Part shown: positions 25,209 to 39,800 of the stretch, piece by piece
Layout of the letters: each line of letters opens with the position of its first letter
Numbering within the stretch: position 1 is the first letter of the stretch
Assembly: GCF_963678635.1 (NCBI RefSeq)
Contig: NC_087064.1
Span: 26,388,189-26,452,188, forward strand
Direction of reading: 5' to 3'
Source: Symsagittifera roscoffensis
Lineage: Eukaryota; Xenacoelomorpha; Acoela; Convolutidae
Length of the DNA: 64,000 nucleotides
Program-made: the position numbers and the translations under genes
The notes under the pieces: model-generated
The model's database searches: none
Told to the model about the DNA's origin: nothing
The model's input: only the letters and a program-made list of their open reading frames with translations

Positions 25209-28200
25209 TTTTTGTAAAGAGTTGAAAACAATGCAGCTCACAAGAAAAATCGAAATTTTTGCGAAGAATTAAATCGAAAAGCAAATAATCAATTTTACGA
25301 GTCATCAGTTTCTTAAGAAAAAAATCAACTAAAACAGAATTTATTTCACGTTTCTTTTTGCAATCAAAATGTTTTATATTATGCTATCTTGAATTGACTA
25401 AAGCTTAACGGATTGGTTGACCGCTTAAATCAAAATTTGATTTCACTAGTCTTTTGAGTTGATTAATTTATTTATTCATTATCTAGTGAAAGATAATGAT
25501 CAAAACTTTTGAGATGAAAAACAATTCGAGGTTTCAAGCAGTGCTGTTTACTTACAATTGCTTACAATTTCGGAGAATTTCAATTAATTTCATATGGTTT
25601 TTTAAGCAAAATTAAATGCCCAGTAGCTATTACAAGTACTTGACTCATTCTTTAATTTGCTGTAGCTGTAGGTATCAATTTTTGATTTTGACTTTGGCTT
25701 TGATTTATGATTTGTTTTTTTCTAAAATTAGTAATTTTTTAGGTCTTAAAATGAGGGAAAACACATTTTCGAAAAAAAAACAAGTAAGAAATAATTTTAA
25801 TTTTTTGCTAAAAAACTGTTAAAAAACTCACACAGTCATCCAGCTAGCAAACTTATCTAATGGGATTTTATCAATATATAATTGAGAGAAAACTTCCTAA
25901 ATAATCAGAACAATGTTTTCGGATTATGTTTTGAGATTGATTCAATTTATTACAAACGAATTGGCCAAAACTTATCGGATTGATCAACACGGTAAATCAA
26001 CATTTTTTTGTAAAAAGTTTAAGAATCAAGCAATCAATAAATTTTTTGTAACTTTTCTCAACCAAATCTCAAATTTTTTGGTAATATTTTTTAGATTTTG
26101 ATTTTTTGCCAACAGAATAAGTTCAAAAATGAATGTTTTACCACTGAATGATAATTTGAGACGGTTTTAAATTATTAAATTGCTTAACCAAATATAATTT
26201 GTTTTTTCTTTCATATGTATATAGTGTATATCATAAAACTTCTCCGAACCATTTTTGGTGTTGCTCTATAAAATTTCAAAGAACTCCAGTTGTCGCTTTT
26301 AATTTCTTCTTATTTCACTTTCCTCCTTTTCTTATTTTTTTTTCTCACATTTTTCTTAAACTGTGAGAATTTATATTAGCAAAACACAACTGTCTGATCT
26401 GTTTTAAAAACAATATCAATTTTTGTAAGTTTGAGATCTATGGCGTAATTCTACTTCCAGAAAAACAAACAGATGAAAAATAAACAGGTATAAATAAATA
26501 GGATCTATATCTACATAAATGAGCTAATGTTAAACTGCGAAAACAAGCAGTCGCACTTTTCTTATAGAGCAAATGGATATTAAGTTAACGTAACCTAAGA
26601 CAGTTGGGAAAAAATTTTTCGCTTTCGATTTTGAATGATTGCATTATTGAATGAAGATTTATTCGACAAAAACGACAAAAGATATTCAATGGTATTTTCA
26701 GAAATCCAATACATCGTGCACCTAATTAAATCAAACAAAATGAAAACTAGTGCCTATCAAAAATCAAACCAATACAAATGATTCAATCGCTCAAAAACCT
26801 GAAAATTATAAGTAAAAAATATATACATATAGCATGGAAAGTATATAAAATTGTGCAATTAAAAACAGTTTTGGGTGAAATTTTAAATCAAAAATCTTTG
26901 CTTACCTCAAAAACCACTTCAATGTTTCTCATTAGGCACCGAATCTAAAAAGTATGAAATCAAAACCATTTTTTTGTGGTTTCTTTGGTCCAAATTTGAT
27001 TGTTCCATTGGTGAAAATATGACATCAAAAAATTTTGGTAATCATTCTTGAAGTTGTCCTACAAAAAAACTTTAAAAAATTCTGGTCGTCAAAATGACTT
27101 GTCGAATATAGTTTTTCTCGCTTGAACTATTTGGACTGATGTTTTTTTTTGTTGAGCTGCGTTTTCGTTTTACTTCGTTTTGTTGAGCAACATAAGTTGA
27201 ACTGCGTAAAAATGGTTTACTTATGTTAGGTTTTAGTTGATAAATTTACATTTGTTTGAGATAAAGATCAGTTTTCATTTGACTTATTTTGAAAGAATAA
27301 ATTGACCTAATAAATAAAGAACTAATAAATTGCTTGAAATTACTCTCAGCTGCTATCAATGAAATAGATTTTTTCAAATTTTCATCATAAAATATCATAT
27401 CATGTCAAGATTATTTTTTTCTACATAATGTCAAATTTTTAAGACATTGTGAGCATAATTTTAGCTTAAACTATCATAATATTTTTTCTCATTTATTTCA
27501 AAAACAGGATACTTTCTCCATAATTTCAAGATAAATTGCATACATTTACTCTGAGAAATTTATGGTTCAAATTTTTTTCCAGGTTTTTCCATTTGTGGCT
27601 GGGAAAAAATTATTTACTATTACCGCAAACAAGGAGTTTTTAGGTTTTTAGGTAGCAAAAAAATTTTGGTTGCAGAATTTTTATGAAAATTGATTTTTTT
27701 CTAGAGACTTTTTGAATAAAAATCAATTTTCTTATAATTTAGTAGATCTGAAAAAAAAAAATTCAAAAAAATTGCAAAGCATTAAGCTTCAATTTTTGTC
27801 AGAAAATGCAAATTCATAGACTCTAATTAAATCCTAGAAAACAAAAACAAAATTTATAAAAAAAAGACATCTGAGAAAACTTTTAAATATGCAATAAAGG
27901 ATCTTTAAGGGAGCTAATTCTAATTGTACCTAATAAAAAATTGCCATCCCTATGTTCACTAATCCAATGGTTTAGCATACACATGATATTTGTATCTAGT
28001 AACGAATATTTTCTACCCCTCCCAGCACCTAAACCCAAAATTTTTTTGATTTTAAATAGAATTTATCAAATAATTGTCCGTCTCTCATAAATGCAAAGCA
28101 AAATTCTGGCCATTTGTTTCTATAAGCTTTTTGTTATCACAGATGTAGAGGCAAATGTTTTCATATAAATAAATTTTTTTTAGGATTAAGTTTTCTCCGA

Positions 28201-30832
28201 GTCAAATATATTATTACCACCTAAAACAAACAATATTTGGCGAATATAACTTTGGTGCAAGCTTCATTGAATTTGCAATTGAACAATTTTACAATTTCGC
28301 GAAATCATTTCTAGTCTTTAAGGTTCTTGTCTGTAATGTAGTCCAGACGCATTTTTTCACTCGAAACGCTGCGATTTGCTTCAAGGGGCAGTTTTTCAAT
28401 GGCAAGATAAACCAAAATTTTTTAAAATAATTTCCATAATTTTTGAAGACAAGAATTTTCAAATTAGAAGATTTCTGCCAAATACAATAGGTTACGCTTT
28501 TTTATTAAGAAAATTTTGATGTTAGGATTCAATAGCATATATCGGAGTGCAGGCTTGCTGTGAGTTTCTTGTCATCAAACCTGTGAGTTTTCTTCTACGA
28601 GAAAACCACAACTTAATGGGTATTCGGTCAAGTTTGAATGCTTTTGAAATTTTCAAATTTCATTTAAAAATTTTGAAGTCCAGACCTTCTTTCTATCAAA
28701 CTTTCCTTGAAAACCAACCCGGAAGACCGGTCCAGCAAGTTCACGGAAATCCCTAAAATGCTTTCACATGGTGTTTTTTCGTGGACACAGAATTTTTACT
28801 TAGTAATCGATGAAATGAAAGGACTGACTTTCACATTTTTGGCAGTTTCTATGAAGCTCGTACTGCAGTTTAATAGCTGAATTTTGAGATAAGATGATTA
28901 AGAGAGCTTTTTAAGGATGTATCAGAAACAAAACTTTAACCATAACTTCTTGTTCAGCTTTTTTTAAGTGAGGTCGTATGAATTTTCACCTTACCAATTA
29001 CTTGGCAGTCTGAACATTGCCCTGATATACAAGCAGTCTTGTTTATATAATTAAGCCTAACAAAATTTTTCAACGAGGTTGTAGAAACGCTCTTAAAATA
29101 ATATATACGGCCTGCTTATTGCCCCACCAGAATTTTCAGATTGACAATATCACCCATAATAATTTGATCTTATTATGACTACAGGTAAGATTTCATAGAA
29201 ACAAAATGTTTTTCATCCCAACGAATGTATAACCGATCACTACAAAACCGCTACGGCAAACAAATTATTTGTGCTCAAAAACGAATTTTTACTTCTTTAA
29301 AAGAACTGTCTTTTTGCTAGTCAAACAACTTTAAAACCATTGAACGATTTCTTGCTGTAAAAATTGAATTTTGAAAACATTTTAATCTTCTGATCAAAAC
29401 GTATCTCGTAATTTTAAACGTCACTTTTAAATTTTATCGCGTCTCATTTTTTTTTATTTTTCAGATAGGCAAACATTGAGCATGAAAATGAGCAGTCGTC
29501 TTATCTGAAAACAGGAACCCCGATTGGAGCGAGTGAGAAATAAGAGCATAGCGGGGGAATTGAGAGGGGGGCTTGAGTCCTGAGGGATACGGGGAGCCGT
29601 TCTTCAAATGAATGCTAACTCAATCAGTGCTGCCTCCGCATATACTATAATTCAATTATAACTCCACTCTTAACTTTTTTTGACCCGGTGCTCTTTCTAG
29701 TGCAATGTAAATAAATCTAACATGTAGTAAAAAATGGTCTTTTGCAAAAATCTAAGTTTTTTTTTATATCACCCTGATTTAGTTTAATGTTACAAGTTTT
29801 CAATTGGAAAACTGTCGTCGTGCAGTGAATATTTATGTTCATAGCTTTAAAAATGCTTTTTGAAAATTTGTTTAGTATTTTTGAGCCATAATCGCTCGAA
29901 GATGTGACCTTGCAGTAAGTCAACAAGTTAATTACTCTTGTCTTTTAGGTCGACCGAATGATTTTTTGCGCTTCAGAAAAAGTGTTCTTTCATTTAGCAA
30001 TACAGCTCGTTTATCAGGGGCGTATATTGTTTTCTTCACTTTCGCAGTTATACATGCGGTCGAAAGGATCCTACTGTGGAGATCCAATTGGTGGTCTTGT
30101 TTTTTTTACTTTCTCTCAATTATAGAATACTCACATAGTTATTCAACTTTTTCACTCCAATTTTCTGATGGCGAAGTTACTCTTAGATTTCTTAGAGGGG
30201 ATAGTTCATTTACTCAAACTCACCCAGCAATTTTATCGATCATTCGAAAAATTTTTTTGAACATATATATTTAAATGATTATGAAGCTTCTGTACCAGTT
30301 TGTCACATGTCGAAACGAGTCGCATCTCTTGCTGCTCAATAATCCGCCTGTTCTTTTTTTTATGAGTCAACTGAAAAAAGAAGCAGCCGGATAAAAACTA
30401 AATTGCAGAAATTTTCACGCTGAAACTTGCTCGAAAAACAAAAACTGCATATGAAACTAACTGAGTCCATCAACAAATGCTTTTTGAAAAGCAGTTTCGT
30501 ATTTTTGAGCCATAATCGCTTAAAGAATTATGGCTCAATTTTTTTTTGCTGCCATGGCTGGGTAATGATAGATACACGTCAATGTAATTTTGCACCAGTT
30601 GTTTTCGTAGTTGTTTCTGCTATCGATTTTTACAAACTTACTTTTTTCCCAATTTTATTGTGTCATTTCAACTACCGCCCAATTTAATTGAATTACATCT
30701 CAGTAATTTAGGATGAGTAAAAACAGTATTTAAAATAATCTTTGGCACAGTTGAACAACATTACAATTTTGGCACTGTTTTACTTCGGCACTGTTGTACT
30801 GCCCCAATTCTTGATATATGAAACTTAAAATC
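25209..30832. other. AT-rich DNA without a supported gene
   Basis: Long A/T runs and random short ORFs. A GC-richer patch at about 29505-29640 stands out but has no ORF. A repeat copy is at about 28990-29045. Confidence 0.5.
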
Positions 30833-31252
30833 CAGTAGCGGATTCAGGCGGGCGGGGGCGGACGCCCCCCCCCCCCCAGGGATTCGACCCCCTGCCGACT
30901 CAAAGGGTCCCGCATTTGTAATATTTTGAGATATTCATTTTGGCTGACTGACCTTAAAATTTTTCTATAGGCGCCTTTAGCGCCAATCTATACTAAATTT
31001 AAGGGGAGAGTGCGCGCCAAAAAAACGCGATTTTTCATCAAAATGTTCCAAAATTTGCCTAAAAACTCCTTTTTTTGGCCTTTTTTCAAAAAACTGCCTG
31101 CGGCGCACATTATTTTGGCCAATTAGGGTCTTTATTGTGATTTGGGAGATCTCAGAAATTCCATTTGGTCGACCTAAAAAAAGTTCGACTAAATTTCCAA
31201 ATTTTTTTGAAAATTCGCCCCCCCCCTCGAGAAATTCCTAGATCCGCGCCTG
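30833..31252. mobile_element. hAT-type MITE copy
   Basis: 420 bp from CAGTAGCGGATTCAGG to CCTAGATCCGCGCCTG, with the full interior of the family. Flanking octamers (TTAAAATC, AGTGCATC) do not match, so the duplication has decayed or the copy is rearranged. Confidence 0.8.
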
Positions 31253-33810
31253 AGTGCATCCTTATTTCATTGACGAAATAAATTCGCGATCAGTTAAGGT
31301 TCAGTCCAATCAGGATTTTTGTACAAAAATACGATGCGAGTAGTCTGGTTTTTTTTCTGGTCGAAAATTGAACTATCCAGAAAACCCAAAATAATCATTT
31401 ACACTGTCATAGTTTTGCTTACTAACAATATGCTAATTACCGTTGAAAATTTATGATTTTTATCATTGATTTTCATTCAGTTTCTAACACTAAATTTTCA
31501 ATTAATAAAACATGGCTTTCATATGTATATAAGTGCAGCTAAAACGTCCCAAAAACAAAGAAAACATGAAAACAGGAAAGTAGACTTGTAATTACTAGCA
31601 GCGATTAGGTGTCACAGAAAAACTTCAAATTTTAATTTTTTGGCTGAACTGAAAAGCAAAAACAGCTGTTCAACTTATTAGCTTTTTGTCTAAGCGTTGT
31701 AAAAAAAATTGTTTTGAGCACCGTAAAAAAGTGTATTTCTTTTCAAAAATTGTTTTAAGATAATATGAGCTTTTTATGAACACAAAAATTAACTCAAACT
31801 CAATATTTTGAGGTCTGAGTCAACAATTTTGCCATAAAAAAAGAAGAGATGGAGTTATAAAACTTAGAAAATCAAAAAAGTGAGGAACGCAAAAAAAAAT
31901 TCAAAAAATCAGAGCAGCAAAATCAAAAAATCTCAGTCTTATTTGAAGGAATTTTATTTAAATTCTTTTGTGTATTTTTGTCTTCTTTGTAAAATATTTA
32001 GAGCATTTGATTTTCGCCATAAAGTAGCTAAAATTTTGGTTTTCGGTTGCTAACGAAAACCGAACTCCTTTAGGTTAAGCTCTAATATAATTTTATTTGT
32101 TTGAAATACCTTTGTGTTTGAAAACACAATTAAAGATCAATTTTCCTAAATGATATCAAATACACATATTTAAAAAAATGATGCGGCTGCGCAGCATTTC
32201 ATTAAGGTTTTGAACACAACTTCTGTAATTTTTAAAATTAGCTAATCAAGTTGATGTTGTATCTACTAAAAAAAAATTTTTTTTTTTGAATTCTCAATGT
32301 TTGAATTCTCAATGACAACCTAAGAGTTATCTGAGAAATTACTTGAAACTGCCGACAGTTTAGAAACAAACATAAGACTATCAGGTTTATGTAACCCTTT
32401 ATCATCTGTCTGTAAAAAATTTAATCAATTTGTTGTAAAAAATTTAGTATTATAGTGATTCTTCTAAAGTCATGTCCCGGTCTGTTTAGTCAAAGCTTGA
32501 ACATAAATGTCTGATGTAAAATTTGTAAATACCATTACGCACGGGATGAGTTTTAGGTTCTTTTTTTAAAGCACTTTGCCTAACGCTCAAGGCTCAAAGT
32601 TTTCTTGAAGATAGAAACACCTTGATTTTTTATGCTTATTAAACTGAATAAATTAAGAATGTGTGCTACTTTCAACTCAAAAACCATGTAGCTATTATCG
32701 CTCAACTCAAAAAAGTGTAGCTATAATCGTTAGTTGCGGAACCCGCAACAAATTAATGTGCCGAAATTATTGAAAACTGAAAGAAAGAGTCAATTAAGAG
32801 ATGCAAAATTCGTAAAATTATGAAACTTGAAATCAAGTCTTATAACAGCTAATATTGACCTCCATAGACCAAAAACGCTACTGATATAATTCCATAAACT
32901 TTTGTTTATAAACAAACGCAACTCATTCAATTTTCATACATTTTTAGTAAAATGATGTGATCGATTTTTTAAACAGTTATTTATGGTTTTGGCATAAAGT
33001 TTGGTGCACCGTCCTTATATAAAAAGTAGAAATTTTTTGCTAAGAAATGTTAGTATTCGCTTTTCTTATCTCGTTGTAGTGATTAATCGAGCATTTTGAA
33101 GGAGTTTTTTTTGTGATGGCGACAACAAAAATCTTATAAAGTAATTTTGATTTTGCACCCAAAATTTGTTAACTTTTTCACGTGCAAAACGAATTGTATA
33201 CCCAAGCGAACATGTTACAGAGTTTTTTTTGCGAGCAAAATGTATTGTTAATTATGTGTGCAAACGTAAGCTTGGATGAATAAAGTTTGGATTTTTTGCC
33301 GTTTCTCTTGATACTTTTTTTAGAAAACCGGTTTTTCTTGTTTTGCATCATTTTTATTGCTTCAAGCGAGGCATGATTAATTAAAAGTGGGGTATCATAT
33401 TGAAATCCTCTCAGCTGTGATTGTTTCGGCGTCGAATTTTTTCTGAAACTGGTCTGAAACTTTTTGCTGCTTCCTGGCCATTTCAGGTTCGTTTTCCTTT
33501 TTGCAGTTGTGTTGTCTCTCTTTATTTTAAGTCTTCAGTGAACGTTTTACAGCATGTTTCAAACACATTTCAAAGCGGTCGAAATTTAAAATAGAGATGC
33601 TTAATACAACGTAAGTAAATATCGGATTTCTGTTTTAAAAGTAGTTCGAGAAAACTTGAATTGAACTTGGTCTTCGACTCAAAATACCTACTGAAATATA
33701 AATTTTATAAAAACTTCATAAAAATTTGAAAATAGCACCAGTTGTTCCATATATAAACAAATTAGTATCACAAAACCATTTTTTTGATGATCATTATATG
33801 AAAATATAGA
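31253..33810. other. AT-rich DNA downstream of Prop, nothing recognised
   Basis: No gene or repeat boundary supported. Confidence 0.5.
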
Positions 33811-33816
33811 TTTATT
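33811..33816 (-). promoter_or_regulatory. Polyadenylation signal of Prop
   Basis: AATAAA on the minus strand, about 50 nt beyond the Prop stop codon. It is the first such hexamer after the stop and implies a short 3' UTR. Confidence 0.6.
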
Positions 33817-33865
33817 AGTTTGGTTCATCCTTATGTTCCGAAGCATTGGATCCTTGGGAGCAGAC

Positions 33866-36800
33866 TCAATATGGCATCAGAGCTGAATGCTGCAAATGGG
33901 CATGCACACTTTGGGGCGATGTGTTTCCAACTGCAGCTGCAGCCACGTGACTCATTTTGAAAGCCGACAGACTTTTTGAGTACCAGTCATCGGGCGTTGT
34001 TGGAACCCCTGTCAAATCATGACTCATAGCGTGGGGATGTCCATGATGACCCATGTGATTCAACATCGCACCTCCAGGAGCAATTAGTGGGTTCCCATGG
34101 AGTGAAAACGGTGACGCCATTGATCCAGGGTTGTAGATTGCAGACCCTGGGGATCCTCCGGCACCCGACATTGGATACCTGCTGGACATGCTGCAAGGAC
34201 TGGTTGAGAGGTTGTTGGAGCCGGGTCCGTTTTGAGAGCTGATAGGTGTGAGCATAGGTGGTGGTTGATAATGGAATGAACCTGACATCGGATTTCCTGG
34301 AAAACCTGAAAAGAATGAAGAAGTTTAAAATCCACTTTTTTGGCTTCTGCGATTAATGGTTTTTTTTCAAGAATAATTTCGCAAGATAGCGTAGACCTCT
34401 GTCGTTTAGCGTAAAAATGTTTTTGATCTTAGAAAAATCCATTCCAACTATTTATCAAATACAGTTGTGATGTTTATTGATAATCTCAATGAGCAGTTAA
34501 TAAATCCAAATTTACACGACTTGCCATAAAGAAAACCTACGCTGGACTAAACATTATATTTCCTTCAACAAATGAGATGATTCAATCTACCTGTGGGTCT
34601 GGCTCCATTGGTGGCCTGGTGGTATATGTTTCGCATCATCTGGTTGCATGCGACCCCGCCGGGGGGAGCGAGCACTGAGGCGGAGGGGGGACTGACGAAT
34701 GCCTTGGTGAGCTGCTTCTCCTGCTTCCTATACTTGGCACGTCTGTTCTGGAACCACACCTGCAGCAAAAACAAATTGAAATAATTTAAGGTCAAAACAA
34801 TTAATGATAGTTCCTAAGTTGATCCTCAATAAATCGACAGAGAATTAAAATACTTGAACACTATCAAAAAATTTATGGTTGCGTGTCGAAAAGGACCTCT
34901 GAATGAGCAGTATTATTGTGATACAGATAAAATAAAAATGTCCGTTTGAAAAAGATAAAATAGCCTTTTAAAATAAAGAATGTATAAAATGCAAAACTCG
35001 GTTATGATTGTTGAAATAAAATCATGTTTTTAATAATTTCTATAGAAAAATTATAGCTTTACTAAATATTTTAGTTTATCCACTATAGGCGGATGAAGGA
35101 AGACGGAAGCCCCGAGTGTGTTGACAATCTAATTTGGCTAATCCCTAATTAGATTTACACTCACTGCAACTCACAGAGGAAGCTGTTGTGTCTATTGCGC
35201 ACTTTCTACAAATTACATTTCCGCAATGTGTCTACTTGGAAAAACTTTATTTCTAATCAAAAATTTCAACTTTTTGAATGATGGAAAAAATTCCGAATAA
35301 ATTCATGAGTCTTCTTCGGTTTAAAATTTTGTATATTTTTTTCCAAATCATGAAAAAAAAATTGCTGCAACAAACTAGAAAACAACGAAAGCGTATCAGT
35401 TAGCACACTTCTTTTATATAAAAACAACTTCCTATTTACTCAGTGTGTGGCTGAGAAAAAAAGTAGAAGAGTTCAAATTGTTCAACGAAACGAGGAAAAA
35501 TTCCGATTTTTTTCTTCCAAATTTCGCAATTCGCTTCTGATTTTTTAATGAAGACATGCGGCGAAACTGTGCAAATGCCTGTGTTTCTTTGAGGTCTGTT
35601 AAATGAACCAAAAACTCAAAAACAGTTCCCATCAAGTCCAGCAAAAAATCAGTTTTATACCTATATTTTATAAGTCAAAACTTTGTAGTTTTACATGCAA
35701 AATTAATAATGTTACTTCTTTTCCGGTGAATTTTAAAAGCAGGGCCAGAAATCTTTCCTCCGCTGGAGTTAAAATCCTTTTTGTTTGCTTTGCTTGTAAA
35801 TATTTCGAGTATGCTGTGATTGCTAATAGCCAGTAATGCATTGCAGAGTCAGTGGCTGTCAGGTGTAATTAGGGACTGGCAATTACACCCATTCAAACAA
35901 TGCGCCCCCTGTGAAATGGGACTGAATGAACTACCCACGGAATCTCCACGCACCAATGCACCCCCCTCCAACATCGCCCCTACCTACCCCTTTCTCTAAC
36001 CCCCTCCCCTATCCATCACCCTAGCCATTCCTTTTTTTAAATAGCCCGACAATACACCCCGCGTGAACTAATGTATCCACAGATGTACAAAGGGGTAAAA
36101 GAAGGGGAATATTACCCTAAAGAAAAAGAACCCCCTCCAAGAGAAATTGTTTATCAGTTTGTCGTTTCCAACTGAGCGCAGTCAATGTCAAGTTTGTCTC
36201 CGAGATTTAAAGATGAAATTGAAAATTGCAAAATTAACTGGAAAATTGGAACGATAACAACCTCAAAACTTTTCTATTTTGATTATCGAATTAAAATCGA
36301 CGCAAAAAATTATTGTTATCGAATACCAAATCTTTTATCAATTCAATTGAATTAACAATAAAAGTTTATCCGGAAAAATTGGAAATGCATTTTAAAAAAT
36401 TATCCAGCGTTTTTTGAAAACGATGTTGACTTTGTTACGGGCCTGGTATTTTGACGGTGATAAGCTCTCTTCAAAAATAGAATCAAAAATAGTTGCCTCT
36501 TGAGACTTCAGCGGCATTTAAAGTCAATCAATACTATCTTGCAGATATAATGAACTGCTCAGATCAAAATAAAAGAAATTGCGATAGGGCCAAAAAGTTG
36601 AAAACAAAAGTTTTGAAAGCTGCAAAAATTACTGAGTTGATAAAGGAACCCATCATTTTACACTGGAATGCGCCTGGAATTCTTGTCAGTTTTGGGCCGG
36701 AACAATTGCAACTCTTTTGCAGCTTTCATAAGTCTTTGTTTGGAAATATGTCGGCAGCTTTCAAAACTGAATTTTTATTGATTAGTTGATCTAAATAAGA

Positions 36801-39800
36801 GATAACCAATAAATATTAGTGGTACCTTGAACTTGAAAAATGATATCGCGGATTATTTTTGAAAAAAAAATGATTGTGGTATCGAAATATTTTTCATATT
36901 TTTATGAAAATATGTATATTCTTAGAAAAATATGCTCTTAGCTCGATTTCATAGCCATGAACCAACTCGATACCAATAATCAATGATTCTAAAAGAAGTT
37001 ATACAGACCGTTATCAATATGATAAGATGAAAGCGAAATAAAGCAAAAAATTACAAGATGTGGTATAAAATAACCGGGCTCACCTGAATTCTAGCTTCGT
37101 TCAACTTTGTGATTCGGGCGAGTTCCTCTCGCACGTATATATCCGGGTAGTGACTCTTTGAGAAGGCCGCTTCTAGCTCATTCAACTGGTCTTGGGTGAA
37201 AGTGGTCCGGTGTCTCCTACGGGCGGGTGTGGGTCCCCCTCCCCCACCCGACCCCATTCCGCCGCCTGCGCCTGTTGACCCGTCCGAGCTACCATTGCAC
37301 TCGCTTTTGACCTTGTGGGGTGAATTGTGCTTGCTGTTGTAGCTTTGGTTCACCAAATCTTCTAGAGGACCTAAAATTTATTTTCAAAATTATATTAAAG
37401 CAAATGAAAAAAATTATTGCAATTTATGTCTCTTTTCCAGTTTCTTTTACTTCTTTAACATTCAACGTATGAAAATCTATTTAAAATGACATTTGATGTT
37501 CTAGCAAAACGTCTCAGTGTGAACAGGTGAACAATTGTTCGCAGCATGTCTTACATGCAAATTGCAGTATGAACATTTATTTTTGAAACAACTTGGTGTT
37601 ATTTTTACGAGGGGTTGGGAAACTGGAAAAGAGCCCATTTATATTTTAAAAAGCCAAGATTTGGTTATTGTAAATAATATAATTATATAATCAAGCTTTT
37701 TGGTTAAAGAACTGCTGAGCTATTTACATTATCTTGAATAGCTATGTTTTCACAGTATAAAAGTCATTACTTTTAATTTAAGTGTAATTATTTTGTCATT
37801 TGTAATTTTTATTATAATCTTTTTTATTTCTTTGAAACTTATATTTTTAAGTTTTAGGTTGCAATAACTGGAGCAACCGATGACTCTTTTTCCTTCTCCC
37901 ACGAGCGAAAATTTAACGAGTAACTAAATGTTCTTTTTGTCCAATTGTTACAAAATAGTCATGCAGACTAATTAGGCCATGACAAACATATTTGGTCCTT
38001 ATACTTTACCTTGTAAAAACCCTCGTTTCACCATAAAATTGATGCTTATGTGAGGTGACGGAAAAAAGAAAAAGAGCCCAAGCAATGCTACTGGTACAAT
38101 TTCAAAAACTCAAAAATTTGCGTGTTTGAGGCTTAAAGATTCTACTGGTAAAATTCAACTCACAGAAGATTCGCACTTTCGAGGCTCATCGACTCTTAAA
38201 CTAACTTTAAGCTGGGATAGTTCCATCTCATACAAAAATGAGTTTCAATATCAGTTCAAAATTAGACTCATTGGAAAAAAAACAAGGAATGACTCAATTT
38301 TAAAAGTACAGATGTAACCACATTTTATATAAATATAAGTGAAAAAAATTGTTTCAACGTGAAATAACTTAAAAACGCACGTTATGCATTGAATCAATGA
38401 GCAATTTGCTGTGTTGCACGTAACAACAGGAATTTATTGTTTAAGCTTAAAAACAGCAAATATTTTAGTCATTTTGGTGCAATATTAGTAACAATAATTA
38501 GATACTTATTATTAAAAACTATATATTGAAACTGGTTGTAGTTGATTATTGCTGGATTTTAGTTTGCTGTCGTCTGTTTTTGCTTTTCAAAAGAAAATTA
38601 AAGTTGGTTGAAAGTAGATTTGAAAATTATGATGTCTAAATCTACTGGCATGTTTCTGTTACATTGGTGTTTGTTACCGATTACACTTGTGCTTATAACA
38701 GCGCTTAATATTTACTTAATAATCAGCGAGTTTATTCGCCCCAATCATGAACTCATGGATCCAAGAGTCCGACGGGACTTCATCATTCAAAAATTGGTCG
38801 CTTTTTTACCCTTCTGCATAACTGCCATCTACTGCATGGTCTATCAATTTACAAGTCGAACTCAATTTACCTTTAACTGTTTCCGAGACTTTTACACTTT
38901 CTTAGGATACCCCTTGACTTGTCTGCACTTTATTAACCTCTTGCTTCATTCGCTCGGATGTGCTTTGGGCGTGGCTAGCAACTTTATCGTGTTTCCGGTG
39001 GCGTTCGACAAAAGCACTAACGAATCTTGTCTGAACATAGCATCGATAACTGTTTTACTCAATTTTGTGGTGCTCAGCATGTTATTTTGCTTCTATGATT
39101 GCCTGGCGACTTTCAAACCGTACCTTCCGATATCGATGTTCACTTTGCTGTTCGGAGGAGTTCTACTAGACCGACTTGCTTTGATTGACAGGTCGTCCGT
39201 TTCTCGAGAGGATGTACAATTCATAGCATCGCTTGCTATTCAAATCTGTATCGTTGACCTGATTCTTATTGGCTTGGCTTACTTTGCTCATATTTTTGCC
39301 AAAAAAGATGCTCAGAGGTTTGATATTTATACAGCAAAACCCGAACTAGCGAGTAAAATTGTACGAAGTGGCGAGAAATCGGGTTACAATTCGTTGACCA
39401 ATGAGAGAGAAGCAGACTCAATTGAGCCCGATGATGGTCCGCAGGACAACGGAGTACCGCACGACAATAATGACAACGAAAACTTACCACTGAGATACGT
39501 AACAATCGACAACAAGTGCTATGATATAGTAAACCATGTATAATTAATTTTATTGAGGCAACTTATCTTGCCTGGTTAACTCATACCTTGCCTATAAAGT
39601 GTCCAAAAACCCCCCAATAATCATTTTGTACTGAACATTGAAGAATCACCGTTTTGTACTTGTGTTGTGCTGAATCTTGTTTCTGACAATAATTGCGTTT
39701 ATAATTAGTGTTTAGTGTGTTTTGCTTCTAATGTTAAAGTTCATATATTTTATTTTAGCTTTGAATACAGACAAGCCTAACTCTCGTTTGGTTTTATCAA

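Noticed and set aside
36493-36789. 98-codon ORF in Prop intron 2
   Set aside because: Begins with a non-ATG codon, AT-rich random composition, no splice sites in a fitting phase.
38126-38317. 63-codon ORF in Prop intron 1
   Set aside because: Short, no ATG-based start and no recognisable motif; too weak to be an exon of the nested gene, which is complete without it.
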